Origin: Thermotogota bacterium
Lineage (GTDB): Bacteria > Thermotogota > Thermotogae > Petrotogales > Petrotogaceae
NCBI GenBank assembly: GCA_029780115.1
Contig: JAKOZG010000002.1
Coordinates: forward strand, 46,498-110,497
Length of the DNA stretch: 64,000 nucleotides
Reading direction: 5' to 3'
Below are positions 27,741-37,252 of the stretch, in pieces. The translations under genes and the position numbers were made by a program. Every line of letters begins with the position of its first letter. Positions within the stretch are counted from its first letter, which is position 1. The notes under the pieces were generated by a model. The model searched no databases, was not told where the DNA came from, and saw only the letters and a list, made by a program, of their open reading frames with translations.

Positions 27741-28472
27741 GTGGAAATATTAATATTTGCTATAGTTGGTTTTGTAGCCCAAATAATTGACGGAGCCCTA
27801 GGTATGTTGTATGGAGTTACATGCAACTCATTACTTCTAGCTTTAGGAATTCATCCTGCTTTAGCTAGTGCAAGTGTTCACTTTTCTGAAGTTTTTACCA
27901 CCGGAGTTTCAGGAATAGCTCATTGGAAATTTGGAAATGTTGACAAAGAAAAGGTTAAAAAACTCTTAATACCAGGAGTTATAGGTGGAATAATTGGTGC
28001 ATACCTGTTATCAAATCTGCCTTCAAATATTATCAAACCAATTGTGTCTATCTATTTACTCATCGTAGGTATTAAAATCATCTATATGTTTTTTACTAAA
28101 CCAAAGGAAGAAAACGAAAAATTGAAATTAGTTCCTCTGGCCTTTTTTGGAGGTTTACTTGATGCGATTGGTGGCGGTGGGTGGGGCCCTATTGTAACCT
28201 CAACATTAATTTCAAATGGACATACCCCAAATACAACAATAGGTTCTGTAGATTTAACTGAGTTTTTTGTGACAATAGCTCAGTCAATAACTTTTTTCTT
28301 TTTCTTAACAAATTTTAATTATAAAATAATTTTAGGTTTAATTATCGGCGGAGTAATCGCCGCTCCATTGGCTGCTTATATGACAAAAAAGCTGCCTTCA
28401 AAATACCTTTTATTGGGTGTTGGAATAGCAGTTTGTTGTTCAAGTATTAGAGATTTAATAAGAGCATTCTAA
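27741..28472 (+). CDS. TauE/SafE-family membrane transporter
   Basis: A 243-residue integral membrane protein with about eight hydrophobic helices in two repeats. Each repeat carries the family glycine motif, FVAQIIDGALGMLYG near residue 10 and LLDAIGGGGWGP near 137. The family exports sulfite, sulfoacetate or other small anions. The substrate here is unknown. The GTG start has AAAGGAGGAAG upstream. It is a single-gene unit facing thrB. Confidence 0.85.
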   Translation: MEILIFAIVGFVAQIIDGALGMLYGVTCNSLLLALGIHPALASASVHFSEVFTTGVSGIAHWKFGNVDKEKVKKLLIPGVIGGIIGAYLLSNLPSNIIKPIVSIYLLIVGIKIIYMFFTKPKEENEKLKLVPLAFFGGLLDAIGGGGWGPIVTSTLISNGHTPNTTIGSVDLTEFFVTIAQSITFFFFLTNFNYKIILGLIIGGVIAAPLAAYMTKKLPSKYLLLGVGIAVCCSSIRDLIRAF

Positions 28473-28508
28473 ATATTAATCTTTCTTTTTCTGAATTAAG
28501 AATATTGC

Positions 28509-29405
28509 TCAATCGATTATTAATGCTCCCTCGTTATCTGTAGAAGTTATAATGTACTCACTGTCTATGCCAAGTTTTGAAAAAGTTTTAATCATTGATT
28601 GAGCAATATTTTTTTCATTCGAGATTGTAAAGGCTATTATGGATGAACCTGAACCACTTAAAGCTACACCGAGTGCTCCTTCATTGTAAGCATTACTAAC
28701 AACATCATAAAAGCCAGGAATAAGCTTTGCTCTATAATTTTGATGTAATTTATCCTGAAAAGCTACCGGAAAATAACTGTAATCTCTAGTAATGAGCGAC
28801 GCGGCTAGTAAGGCAGCTCTACTAAGGTTAAAAATAGCGTCTTCACGTTTAACTTCAGCTGGAAGAATTTTTCTTGATTCCTTTGTTTTTATTTTTATTT
28901 CTGGTATAGCAATGATAATTCTTAAATTTTCATCTACGTTGACTTTTTTAAAAATAATTTTATTATTTTCGATAATCGTTATGTTGAATCCCCCATTTAA
29001 AGCTGGAACTATATTGTCAGAGTGCCCTTCTATCTTATATGCAAGGTTGAGAATTTCTTCATCATTCATAGGATTGCCTAGAATTTTATTACTCGCTAAA
29101 ATGCCAGCAAGTATGGCAGTAGCACTACTTCCTAAACCTCGCGAAAAAGGGATATTTATCTCTTCTATTAATCTAATACCAGGCATACTTTTGTTGAACA
29201 TATCAAAAGTTTCTTTCATGGCTACATAGACTAAATTATCTCCTTGATTTATCGGAATTTCTTTATTTTTGAATTTTACAATGAATTCAAAGCCGAAAGG
29301 TATTTTTTCGAAAATAAAAGTGTTATAAACCTTAATGGCAAGTCCAAAACAATCAAAACCAGGACCCAAATTTGCTGAAGTAGCTGGAATTCTTATTTTA
29401 AACAA
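28509..29405 (-). CDS. thrB: Homoserine kinase
   Basis: GHMP-family kinase that phosphorylates L-homoserine in threonine synthesis, 298 residues. The N-terminal MFKIRIPATSANLGPGFDCFGLA, the ATP loop PFSRGLGSSATAILAG (about 84-99), and the C-terminal GVALSGSGSSIIAF motif are characteristic. The TTG start at 29405 has AGGAGG 7 bp upstream. No other threonine genes are adjacent. The nearby metH uses homocysteine, a related pathway, but the gene is separated from the metH operon by 51 bp and may or may not be co-transcribed. Confidence 0.9.
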   Translation of the reverse strand: MFKIRIPATSANLGPGFDCFGLAIKVYNTFIFEKIPFGFEFIVKFKNKEIPINQGDNLVYVAMKETFDMFNKSMPGIRLIEEINIPFSRGLGSSATAILAGILASNKILGNPMNDEEILNLAYKIEGHSDNIVPALNGGFNITIIENNKIIFKKVNVDENLRIIIAIPEIKIKTKESRKILPAEVKREDAIFNLSRAALLAASLITRDYSYFPVAFQDKLHQNYRAKLIPGFYDVVSNAYNEGALGVALSGSGSSIIAFTISNEKNIAQSMIKTFSKLGIDSEYIITSTDNEGALIID

Positions 29406-29456
29406 GTTAAAACCTCCTAAGTATCCACATATAACTGATATTGTATAAAAGATAAA

Positions 29457-30362
29457 TTATGGAACTCTACGGCCTAATGCAGCTTCGTAAATTATATACC
29501 ATTGTTCAGGGTCCATTTTGATTTCTAAAGCGTCAACAGCATTTTTAAGTCTTTCAATTTTTCCACTACCTGAGATAGGAATTATACCTACTGGATGGTT
29601 CAGCAACCATGCATAAACTATAGTATCTAATGATTCAGTATTAAAATCTTTGGCAACTTCTTTTAACGCGTTAGTTATTCTCTTACCTTTTTCATCGTTT
29701 ATGTTGAAGAGTTTTCCTCCAGCTAAAGGAGACCAAGCCATTGGATTGATGTTTTTTTCCATCAAGAAATATATATTATCGTTTTGAAAATGTTCTAAAT
29801 TATACGGAGAAATTTCAATTTGATTTGTTACAAGGTTTGGGTTCATTTTTGATTGCAAGGTTTTAAATTGTTGAATAGTGAAGTTTGAGACACCAAAATA
29901 TAGCACCTTTCCAGCTTTATTTAATTGATAAAACGCCTCCGCTATTTCTTCTGGATTCATGAAAGGATCGGGCCTATGAATGAGCAAAAGGTCGATATAA
30001 TCCGTATTAAAGTTCTTTAAAGATTGATCTACTGCTTCTAAGATATGTTCTTTTCTTGTATTATAATGTTGGACTCTTCTTGGAAACTTTTCATTTTTCA
30101 ACATGATCCCACATTTTGTAACAATTTGAATTTTGTTTCTGAGTGAAGGGTTATCCTTTAATATAGTTCCAAAGATAGCTTCACAAGTGTGATTCCCATA
30201 AATATCTGCATGGTCAAACGTAGTTACACCCAAGTCAATACATTTTTGAACAAATTCTTCTAATTCTTTCTTTCTAAAATTCCACTGATTTAATCTCATC
30301 ATACCTTGCACTATACAGGAAAATTTTAATCCACTTTTTGAAACATCAATTGTCATCTCCAT
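29457..30362 (-). CDS. Aldo-keto reductase (YdhF-like)
   Basis: NADPH-dependent TIM-barrel oxidoreductase, 301 residues. The catalytic tetrad is visible as Asp in TTFDHADIYG, Tyr in the same motif, Lys in IVTKCG and His in LLLIHRPDP. The C-terminal nucleotide site is IPISGSGKIERL. Physiological substrate is unknown. The start at 30362 has AGAGGAG 8 bp upstream, inside metH, and overlaps the metH end by 17 bp, so the two are likely translationally coupled. Confidence 0.88.
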   Translation of the reverse strand: MEMTIDVSKSGLKFSCIVQGMMRLNQWNFRKKELEEFVQKCIDLGVTTFDHADIYGNHTCEAIFGTILKDNPSLRNKIQIVTKCGIMLKNEKFPRRVQHYNTRKEHILEAVDQSLKNFNTDYIDLLLIHRPDPFMNPEEIAEAFYQLNKAGKVLYFGVSNFTIQQFKTLQSKMNPNLVTNQIEISPYNLEHFQNDNIYFLMEKNINPMAWSPLAGGKLFNINDEKGKRITNALKEVAKDFNTESLDTIVYAWLLNHPVGIIPISGSGKIERLKNAVDALEIKMDPEQWYIIYEAALGRRVP

Positions 30363-32685
30363 AATTTATCTCCTCTATCCATCTTTTACAAATTTTTAAA
30401 CCTTCACTAGCATCCTTTGCATAAGCGTCACACCCGAATTTATAAGCTAACTGTTTATTCATTGAGGCCCCGCCTGCAATAATTTTGACCGGGAAGTTTA
30501 ATTCCCTTACTTCACTCACAACTTCTTCAATCTTTCCCACCGTAGTTGTCATCATAGCAGATAAACCTAGTATTTGAGGTTTTTCTTGATTTACTGCATC
30601 TACGATTTTTTGTGTTTCAACATCTTTTCCTAAGTCAATAACTTCAAAGTTTGAACTTCTCAACACTGTAGCAACAATATTTTTGCCAATATCATGTATG
30701 TCACCTTCTACAGTTGCAATAACCACCTTTGCCTTTTTAGTTTCTGACTCGCCAATGAGTTGATTTATATAGTCAAAAACAGGTTTTACAGTTTCAGAAG
30801 CTAATAATAATTCTGGTAAGTATATTTTTCCTTCAGAATAAAGATCTCCTATTTGTTCCATAGCTTTTCCTAATATATTTTGACTAACTTCTAAAGGATC
30901 TTTCTCTTCTAATTCTTTTTGTATTATTTTTTTGAGGTTTTCTTGGTTTCCTTGTAAAATATTTTCTATTAATTTATCTCTATTTTCTATTTTATTTTCT
31001 TTTACTAGATTTCCATCTAATAGTTGATTTCCTTTAAGAGTGTTCATAAGCATTGAATCTTCTGGATTCATAATGGCAGAGTTTAAGCCATTATATATTG
31101 CTCTTGACAAAAATGCTGCATTAATTTGGCTCCTGTTAGGTAGTCCAAAACTTAAATTAGAAAGACCTATTGTTGTATTAAAGCCTTGTGACGCAAGAAG
31201 TTTAATAGTATCTAAGGTAATGTTTTCATCATAATTTGCTGCAACAGATAATACTAATGGATCAATTATAAATTGATTCTTATCAAATCCAAGTTTTTCA
31301 ATGTATTTCCATCTTTTGAGGATCAATTGAAATCTTTCTTCAGCCGATTGAGGAATATCTTTTTCCATTGGCAGTATTATTAACATGCCACCATATTTTC
31401 TGATGAGCTCGAGCTTCTTATCAAGGTCTTCTTTGGTTAACTTAGATGAGTTAATTATAGGTCTACCTGGATATTCTACCAATGCAGTTTCAAGAAAATC
31501 TAAGTTTTGTATATCAAGAGATAGAGGTAATGAAGAGTATCTATCTAACTCCAATATAATTTGTTTAATATGTTCACTACTCAACACTTTTTCTATCCCA
31601 ACATTTATGTCTAAAGCATCTGCTCCTGCTGATTTTTGACTATTCGCACGTCTTATTATTTCTTGAAAATTGAATTCTTCTATTTCTTTTTGAAAAGAAC
31701 TGTTCCCTGCAGGATTTATTTTTTCACCGATTATTGTAAAAGGATGATATTTCTTTAATATCGTACGTGATGAGTACATTATTTGAATGTCTTTGTATAT
31801 TTTTTTTGGCTTTCTGTTTTTTATCATATTTTTTATTACTTTTATGTGTAAAGGAGTAGTGCCACAGCATCCTCCTATGATGTTTGCACCCAGATCTACA
31901 TAGTCTTCAATGAACATTCCAAATATTTCTGGCGTCATCCGATATTCTATAGTCTTTCCGTCATAAATAGGTTTACCAGCATTCGGTTCAACACTTATTG
32001 CTTTGTTTGTTGAAAAAGATAACCTTTGGAAAACATCTAATAACTCATCAGGTCCTAAGGTACAATTGATACCAATAACATCAACATCTAGATCATTAAC
32101 AACATTTGCAAAAATCTCTACAGAAGTTCCTGTTATTGAATAACCATTTTTTTCAAAAGTCATGTGAACTATCAAAGGTAGTTCTGAGGTAACTTTCCTC
32201 ATTCCCAAGATAGCAGCTTTAAGCTCTTTTAAATCACTCATTGTTTCTACTATAAACCCATCTACCCCTGCATCGTATAATATTTTTGCTTGCTGGTAAT
32301 ATTCTTCAATTACATCTTTCATTTCAAAATCTCCAATAGGTTTTGGAAATACTCCCAAAGAAGATATATCCCCAAATACTAAAGCTTTATCTCTTGCAGC
32401 ATTTTTTGCTATCTCAACAGCTTTTGAATTTATTTTTAGAAAGTCTTCTTCTAGTTTAAGTTCTTTTAGTTTTTTTCTATTGGCACTGAATGTATTGGTT
32501 AAAATGATGTCGGCACCAGCTTCAATGTATTCACTATGTAACTGATACACGACTTCAGGATGTACTATATTCAATAATTCTGCTGGAATATTAGAGTATC
32601 CTCTTTTGATAAATTCAGTTCCATATCCACCATCTAATAACAAGACTTTCTTTTTTAAAGTATTTAAAAAAATTTTTCTATCCAC
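30346..32685 (-). CDS. metH: B12-dependent methionine synthase lacking the reactivation domain
   Basis: Transfers a methyl group from methyltetrahydrofolate to homocysteine. The 779-residue product has a homocysteine-binding barrel with zinc cysteines in NCTLGP and GGCCGTTP (about 1-300) and a pterin-binding barrel (about 310-570). A cobalamin cap (about 580-660) and a B12 domain with VEGDIHDIGKN follow. The C-terminal AdoMet reactivation domain of E. coli MetH is absent and encoded by the upstream gene instead. GTG at 32685 with GGGTGG upstream is preferred, and a TTG at 32697 is possible. It overlaps both neighbours. Confidence 0.9.
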   Translation of the reverse strand: MDRKIFLNTLKKKVLLLDGGYGTEFIKRGYSNIPAELLNIVHPEVVYQLHSEYIEAGADIILTNTFSANRKKLKELKLEEDFLKINSKAVEIAKNAARDKALVFGDISSLGVFPKPIGDFEMKDVIEEYYQQAKILYDAGVDGFIVETMSDLKELKAAILGMRKVTSELPLIVHMTFEKNGYSITGTSVEIFANVVNDLDVDVIGINCTLGPDELLDVFQRLSFSTNKAISVEPNAGKPIYDGKTIEYRMTPEIFGMFIEDYVDLGANIIGGCCGTTPLHIKVIKNMIKNRKPKKIYKDIQIMYSSRTILKKYHPFTIIGEKINPAGNSSFQKEIEEFNFQEIIRRANSQKSAGADALDINVGIEKVLSSEHIKQIILELDRYSSLPLSLDIQNLDFLETALVEYPGRPIINSSKLTKEDLDKKLELIRKYGGMLIILPMEKDIPQSAEERFQLILKRWKYIEKLGFDKNQFIIDPLVLSVAANYDENITLDTIKLLASQGFNTTIGLSNLSFGLPNRSQINAAFLSRAIYNGLNSAIMNPEDSMLMNTLKGNQLLDGNLVKENKIENRDKLIENILQGNQENLKKIIQKELEEKDPLEVSQNILGKAMEQIGDLYSEGKIYLPELLLASETVKPVFDYINQLIGESETKKAKVVIATVEGDIHDIGKNIVATVLRSSNFEVIDLGKDVETQKIVDAVNQEKPQILGLSAMMTTTVGKIEEVVSEVRELNFPVKIIAGGASMNKQLAYKFGCDAYAKDASEGLKICKRWIEEINYGDDN

Positions 32686-33235
32686 TATACCACCCAATCA
32701 TACAAATTGTACTTTTTCTTGGAGTAATAATACCGGTGTTATTATTAACGCTTACTATATCCGTTTTTAACAAGTTATTCACTATGTCCCAATTTTTTCT
32801 TATATCTATATCACCATAGCCAGGAGAAAACCTTCTCGTTCCCAGCCCTAATTGTTTCCTCAATTTTTCATCAAAAGATTTGTTTAAGGCTTCTATTGCT
32901 TCAGATGCCCATGCGTCTAAAAGCGTTGAAATTAAGATATTTGAATTAGATATAAAAATATCTATGTCTGTACCTAACGTCGAAACAAAAAAAGTTATCA
33001 ATTTCACACCTTTAAAAGATTGAGGAATGAGGGCTTTATCTGTTATATCGATAGGCAATGTATTAAAAACAACCTTTGGTTTAGCTAATTCCAAACCAAT
33101 TTGGTAAACATAGTTGACTTCTTCCTTCAACTTTTCATTAATATCATAAGCGGTACCTTTAAATCCTGCTCTTAGTAGATAAATTCTTTTTTGCGGCATT
33201 ATCTCAAAGAGATCTGGTATGTAAATTTCCGGCAT
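32678..33235 (-). CDS. Stand-alone methionine synthase reactivation-domain protein
   Basis: A 185-residue protein resembling the AdoMet-binding activation domain of MetH, including the motif TRRFSPGYGDIDI (about 133-145). It would support reductive methylation of cob(II)alamin in the MetH encoded next, which lacks this domain. The same split is known in Thermotoga maritima (TM0268/TM0269 in my recollection). Its stop overlaps the metH start region by about 8-20 bp, indicating tight coupling. Confidence 0.82.
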   Translation of the reverse strand: MPEIYIPDLFEIMPQKRIYLLRAGFKGTAYDINEKLKEEVNYVYQIGLELAKPKVVFNTLPIDITDKALIPQSFKGVKLITFFVSTLGTDIDIFISNSNILISTLLDAWASEAIEALNKSFDEKLRKQLGLGTRRFSPGYGDIDIRKNWDIVNNLLKTDIVSVNNNTGIITPRKSTICMIGWYSG

Positions 33236-33254
33236 TTTTTAACCTCCAAAAATT

Positions 33255-34070
33255 CTATTTTGCCGAAATAATTAGATCAGCTAATTCTCCTAAATTTTTT
33301 GCTATTATATCAGGTTTTATAGGAGTATTTTCCAAATCTGATAATTTTGCTTCACCTGTTAAAACTAAAGCAGTTAAAGTCTTTGCATGTATTCCAATTA
33401 AAATATCTGTGTACAATCTATCTCCAACCATACAAGTTTTTTCTGGAGTTAGGCCATAATCGTTTATAACCATTTCTAATATCCTGGGATCTGGTTTTCC
33501 AAACACTAAATCTGGTTTCTTGTTACAAGCCTGAGAGACAGCACTTGCTATTGCCCCCGTGTCTGGAATCGGTCCGTCAATAGTAGGGCAGTTTAAATCA
33601 GGGTTGGTCGCAATAAACAAAGCTCCTTTATTAATAAATATAGATGCTTTTGCTAACTTATCATAAGTAAGAGTTTTATCAAATGTAACCACAACCATTT
33701 CCGGAGTCTCTTCTACAATCTCATGGCCATATCTCTTATATTCTTGGATAATTGAGGGAGTTCCAACTAAGTATATTTTTTTAGGCCCAAATTGTTTCTT
33801 TATATACTCTGCTGTCGCAATGCCAGCTGTATATATTTCTTTTTCTGAAATGGGATACCCTATTGATTCAAATTCCTCTATGTATTCTTGCTTGGACTTA
33901 TTTGAATTGTTTGTAAGAAAAACAAGCTTTTTGCCTTGACTTTTTAAAAGATTAGAAAATTTTTGAGCACCTTCAACAAGTTGTCTGCTAACATAAAATG
34001 TTCCATCGATATCTAGAACAAACAACTCTACATTTTTTAGTATTTTTAAAGCTTCTTCATTGATTTGCAC
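33255..34070 (-). CDS. HAD-family phosphatase (NagD-like)
   Basis: A 271-residue HAD phosphatase of the NagD/p-nitrophenylphosphatase type. Motif I is VLDIDGTFYVS, motif II LTNNSNKS, then a C2-type cap (about 70-180), motif III in GKPDPRILEM and motif IV MVGDRLYTDI. The substrate is unknown. I chose GTG at 34070, with AGGAGG 7 bp upstream, over a TTG six codons earlier. It lies 19 bp upstream of the methionine synthase reactivation gene and may belong to the same transcript. Confidence 0.85.
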   Translation of the reverse strand: MQINEEALKILKNVELFVLDIDGTFYVSRQLVEGAQKFSNLLKSQGKKLVFLTNNSNKSKQEYIEEFESIGYPISEKEIYTAGIATAEYIKKQFGPKKIYLVGTPSIIQEYKRYGHEIVEETPEMVVVTFDKTLTYDKLAKASIFINKGALFIATNPDLNCPTIDGPIPDTGAIASAVSQACNKKPDLVFGKPDPRILEMVINDYGLTPEKTCMVGDRLYTDILIGIHAKTLTALVLTGEAKLSDLENTPIKPDIIAKNLGELADLIISAK

Positions 34071-34164
34071 GTTATATCCTCCTAACAATTTAATGAAAGT
34101 TAATGAAAGCGGTAGAGTAAGGGAAGTTTATACCCTATGACCAGCTTAAAATCGAATAATCTTT

Positions 34165-34989
34165 TTAAAGAGATTCTTTCTCTTTTAATGATAAAACTCT
34201 TTTGATTATATAAGAAATTATGAATAAAACAAATAAAGTTACAACTATAGTAGGACCAGAGGGAATATCAAAATAATAAGAAGCTATCATTCCTAAAGCG
34301 GAAGATAAAAAACCTGTTATTACTGATATTAAAATCATTTGATTAATACTTTTAGCAAATAACTTCCCTATCACTCCTGGAGTTATTAGCAATGAAGTTA
34401 TTAATATTATACCTATAATTTTTACAGAAATAACAATTGTAATTGAAGTTATAATTAAAAAAGATAAGTTAATAAAATCTACCGGAACGCCAAATGTTTT
34501 GCTTAACTTTTGATGGTATGCATAATACTTAAGCTCTTTATTAAACAATATTATATAGAAAAATATGACCAAATCGAAGATAAATAGTAACTTTAAATCT
34601 TCCTCATTAATCATTAATACATCGCCAAAAAGAAAACTATCAATTTCTGGTACATAGCCTTTCTTGAAGGATAATAAAATTATTCCTATCGCCATAGATA
34701 AAGCTAGAAGCATACCAATAACACTGTTCTCTTGCACTTTCTCTTTTTTGCCAAGTATATGAATAGCTATTGCAAAAATAATCGCAACAATCAAAGATAC
34801 AACATTTATATTTAGATTGAAAAATAAAGCAATAGCTATTGCTCCAAATGCAACATGCGCAGCACCTTCGCCAATAAATTCCATCTTTTTTAAGATGATA
34901 AAATTAGATAAAAATGAACTTCCTAACCCTGCAAGTATTGCACCTATAAAGCCGTTCCTTAAAAAGGGGTATTTAAAAAATTCTATCAT
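34165..34989 (-). CDS. znuB: Metal ABC transporter permease (ZnuB/MntB type)
   Basis: A 274-residue integral membrane protein of the ABC-3 family with about eight or nine hydrophobic helices. Conserved segments include GLGSSFLSNFIILKKMEFIGEGAAH near the N-terminus and IILITSLLITPGVIGKLFAKS. It forms the channel of a Zn2+ or Mn2+ importer. ATG at 34989 has GGTGA upstream and overlaps the ATPase gene by 17 bp. The three transporter genes and a Fur-family regulator form one operon. Confidence 0.88.
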   Translation of the reverse strand: MIEFFKYPFLRNGFIGAILAGLGSSFLSNFIILKKMEFIGEGAAHVAFGAIAIALFFNLNINVVSLIVAIIFAIAIHILGKKEKVQENSVIGMLLALSMAIGIILLSFKKGYVPEIDSFLFGDVLMINEEDLKLLFIFDLVIFFYIILFNKELKYYAYHQKLSKTFGVPVDFINLSFLIITSITIVISVKIIGIILITSLLITPGVIGKLFAKSINQMILISVITGFLSSALGMIASYYFDIPSGPTIVVTLFVLFIISYIIKRVLSLKEKESL

Positions 34990-35731
34990 CTTTATCAATC
35001 ACCGCTTTCATAGTACCATTTAGATGTGCAAACAGCTGAAAATCTTCAGTATATAAGTTTTTTAAATCTTGTATGTTAATATCCCAAGTGTTTTTGTGGC
35101 AATGTAGTGTCTTGTTCAAACAAAGGATTTTAGTTGTCTCTTTAAATATCATGTTTAGATCGTGACTTACTAAGATTATTGTTATGTTTTTTTCTTCTTT
35201 TAATTTTTTTAGAATATTTAACAACAGTTCTTGACCTGGTTTATCAATATTAGCCTCAGGTTCGTCAAGTATTAGAATGTCAGGTTCAGATACCAGGGCT
35301 CTTGCAATCATTACTCTTCTGTATTCACCACCAGATAACTCGCCTATTTGTCTGCTATATAACTCTTCAACATTGAGTATTTTTAAAATTTCTTTCACTT
35401 TTTGATAATGCTCTTTTTTAAAACGTTTGATAGGACCCACATCTTTATACAACCCTAATAAAACCAACTCATATACTTTCATGGGAAAAGTTACATCAAC
35501 TTCCTCCGTTTGTGGAACGTAACCTATTTTACCTTTTATTGTCACTTCACCTGTATATTCCTCTATTTCACCAATAATTATTTTTACCAATGTTGACTTT
35601 CCTGCACCATTTGGCCCAATTATTCCCACAAATTCTCCTTCATATATATCAAAAAATATGTCCGATAAAATTTGATTGTTATTAACCGCATAATTTAAAT
35701 TTCTAACAGAAATAATAGGATCATTTTTCAT
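34973..35731 (-). CDS. znuC: Metal ABC transporter ATP-binding protein (ZnuC type)
   Basis: Cytoplasmic ATPase of the importer, 252 residues. Walker A is GPNGAGKST near residue 38, the signature is LSGGEYRRVMIARAL, Walker B is ILILDEP and the H-loop is ILVSHDLN. The C-terminus has a CLNKTLHCHKN segment, similar to the Cys/His stretch seen in other manganese/zinc ABC ATPases. AAGGAG precedes the ATG, which overlaps znuA by 11 bp. Confidence 0.92.
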   Translation of the reverse strand: MKNDPIISVRNLNYAVNNNQILSDIFFDIYEGEFVGIIGPNGAGKSTLVKIIIGEIEEYTGEVTIKGKIGYVPQTEEVDVTFPMKVYELVLLGLYKDVGPIKRFKKEHYQKVKEILKILNVEELYSRQIGELSGGEYRRVMIARALVSEPDILILDEPEANIDKPGQELLLNILKKLKEEKNITIILVSHDLNMIFKETTKILCLNKTLHCHKNTWDINIQDLKNLYTEDFQLFAHLNGTMKAVIDKDDRIF

Positions 35732-36626
35732 AAGCAGTTCTCCTTATAATCTCGAACATGTTATAAAGATACAAAGAATCTATGTCTATTATTTGATCTA
35801 TACTACCTAGAGGATCTAGCAATCCAACATTTAAATTAAGATTTTTTGCAATAGTATTTATCGCTTTATCTCTCAATTGAGGCTCATTGAAAATGGCCGT
35901 TACGTTTTGTTGCTTTGCAATCTCGGTTAACTCGATTATCTCTTTTGGAGTAGGGGGAACACCGGGGGTCGATTCAACTACTGCCGCAATTTTAATGTAG
36001 TATCTTTTTGTAAAATAATCAAACGAATTATGTACAACAAAAATACTTCCCTGAACTTCTTTTGACTTCTCTTTTAAATAATTATCGAGTATAATTAATC
36101 GGTTTATAAGATACTCACCATTTTGACTGTAATATTTGCTATTTTCAGGATCTATTTTTGATAAATCCTCAACTAATCCTGGAACGATATAAGTATATAC
36201 TAAATATGGATCTAGCCATATATGTGGATTATATAGCACTTCATTTTCAAGATTTTTTTCGCTGCTATTTTCATCTTCATGAAGATGATCTCCTGTAATT
36301 AATTCTTCTTCAGGAATATAGTCTGAAATATAAATAATTATTATATTTTCTTGTTTTAAGTTCTCTGTTAATTTAGAGATAAAAATTTCTAGGTTTAGGC
36401 CATTCAAAATAAAAACATCAGAACTATATAAACTCGTTAAATTTCTAGGGGTCAAAGAATAAGTATGAGGGCTATTGCCAGCAGGAATCACTAGATTCAC
36501 TGCACCTTTATCTCTAACAATCTCTTTTACGATCAAATAATATGGCATTATCGAGGTAGATAGATTTAAAGAGAAGGCAAAAAATACAAATAAAACAAAA
36601 ATACTTAAAATAACCATCTTCTTCAT
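35721..36626 (-). CDS. znuA: Metal ABC transporter substrate-binding protein (ZnuA type)
   Basis: Exported cluster A-I binding protein, 301 residues, with a signal peptide at about residues 1-19. Candidate metal ligands are His in AGNSPHTYSL, His in NPHIWLDPYL, His in VVHNSFDYF and the C-terminal acidic region. A short acidic, His-containing loop (GDHLHEDENSSEKN, about 113-126) is typical of zinc-type members. The ATG follows GGAGATGAA and overlaps the regulator gene as ATGA. Zinc rather than manganese is inferred from the His-rich loop. Confidence 0.88.
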   Translation of the reverse strand: MKKMVILSIFVLFVFFAFSLNLSTSIMPYYLIVKEIVRDKGAVNLVIPAGNSPHTYSLTPRNLTSLYSSDVFILNGLNLEIFISKLTENLKQENIIIIYISDYIPEEELITGDHLHEDENSSEKNLENEVLYNPHIWLDPYLVYTYIVPGLVEDLSKIDPENSKYYSQNGEYLINRLIILDNYLKEKSKEVQGSIFVVHNSFDYFTKRYYIKIAAVVESTPGVPPTPKEIIELTEIAKQQNVTAIFNEPQLRDKAINTIAKNLNLNVGLLDPLGSIDQIIDIDSLYLYNMFEIIRRTAYEK

Positions 36627-37000
36627 TTTTTCATCTCCTCCTGACAGTTTTTACAGATTCCTTCAAAATAAAGCGTATGACCAAGAACCTTATAACCTAA
36701 ATTTTCTGTTATATATTTACTTATAGATTCTGAGTAGCAAAGATCAAATCGTTCAAATTTTTTACACTTCACACAATAAATGAAATGAAAGTGCTCAGAA
36801 CCCTTATAGAAATAAGTAATTTTATCTGAAAAAACTATGGACCTCAGTTTTCCGTTATTTTCAAAGTTTTTCAAATTTCTATATATTGTTGACCTATCAT
36901 ATTCACCATTGAGTAACTCGTATACATAATCAGCACTTAAAGGAACATCTTCGTTGTGGAAAAGATCTAGAATATCCCTTCTTGCTTTTGTACTTCTCAT
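36623..37000 (-). CDS. Fur-family metalloregulator (probably Zur-like)
   Basis: A 125-residue repressor with an N-terminal winged helix (MRSTKARRDILDLF..., recognition region STIYRNLKNFENNGK). The C-terminal dimerisation domain carries HFHFIYCVKCKKFERFD and a second CxxC (CKNC) for structural zinc. It is the first gene of the metal transporter operon and has Fur-type inverted repeats directly upstream. Zinc sensing is inferred from the ZnuA-type transporter. The ATG at 37000 has AGGAG 11 bp upstream. An ATG at 37009 is an alternative but is only 2 bp from that site. Confidence 0.85.
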   Translation of the reverse strand: MRSTKARRDILDLFHNEDVPLSADYVYELLNGEYDRSTIYRNLKNFENNGKLRSIVFSDKITYFYKGSEHFHFIYCVKCKKFERFDLCYSESISKYITENLGYKVLGHTLYFEGICKNCQEEMKK

Positions 37001-37027
37001 TCCAACCATCACTCCTAATAATGTAAA

Positions 37028-37061
37028 TTGCAAATCATTTGCTTTTGCAAATGGTTTGCAA
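37028..37061. promoter_or_regulatory. Double Fur/Zur-type operator
   Basis: Two 13-bp dyads lie in tandem. One is GCAAATCATTTGC (37030-37042), a perfect 6-1-6 palindrome, and the other is GCAAATGGTTTGC (37047-37059), with one mismatch. Together they make a 15-bp arm inverted repeat around TTTT. They sit between the -10 element and the start of the regulator gene, over the expected transcript start, so binding would block the operon (autoregulation). Confidence 0.75.
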
Positions 37062-37063
37062 AT

Positions 37064-37092
37064 ATTATACCCTTATTTATATAAATAGTCAA
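37064..37092 (-). promoter_or_regulatory. Sigma-A promoter of the metal transporter operon
   Basis: On the minus strand TTGACT (37087-37092), 17 bp and TATAAT (37064-37069). The -10 borders the Fur-type dyads. The plus-strand side of this gap (37093-37252) shows AT-rich sequence with only weak hairpins before dppA. Confidence 0.8.
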
Positions 37093-37252
37093 TATATTTT
37101 TATGGTATAATTTTTTAATGTATACTTTAAAATTTTAGGCTTTAGATTTTTTAATTTTAAAAAATAAAGAAAAAAGATAAAGGGGACGGTATCCTTTTAA
37201 ATCACTGTGATCTCAATAGTGTTTTTTAATTAATAAAAAAGGGGTGAGCAAT

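Noticed and set aside
37197..37230. Hairpin CACT...AGTG followed by T before dppA
   Set aside because: The stem is only four to six weak pairs with a mismatch, so it is not convincing as a terminator or switch.
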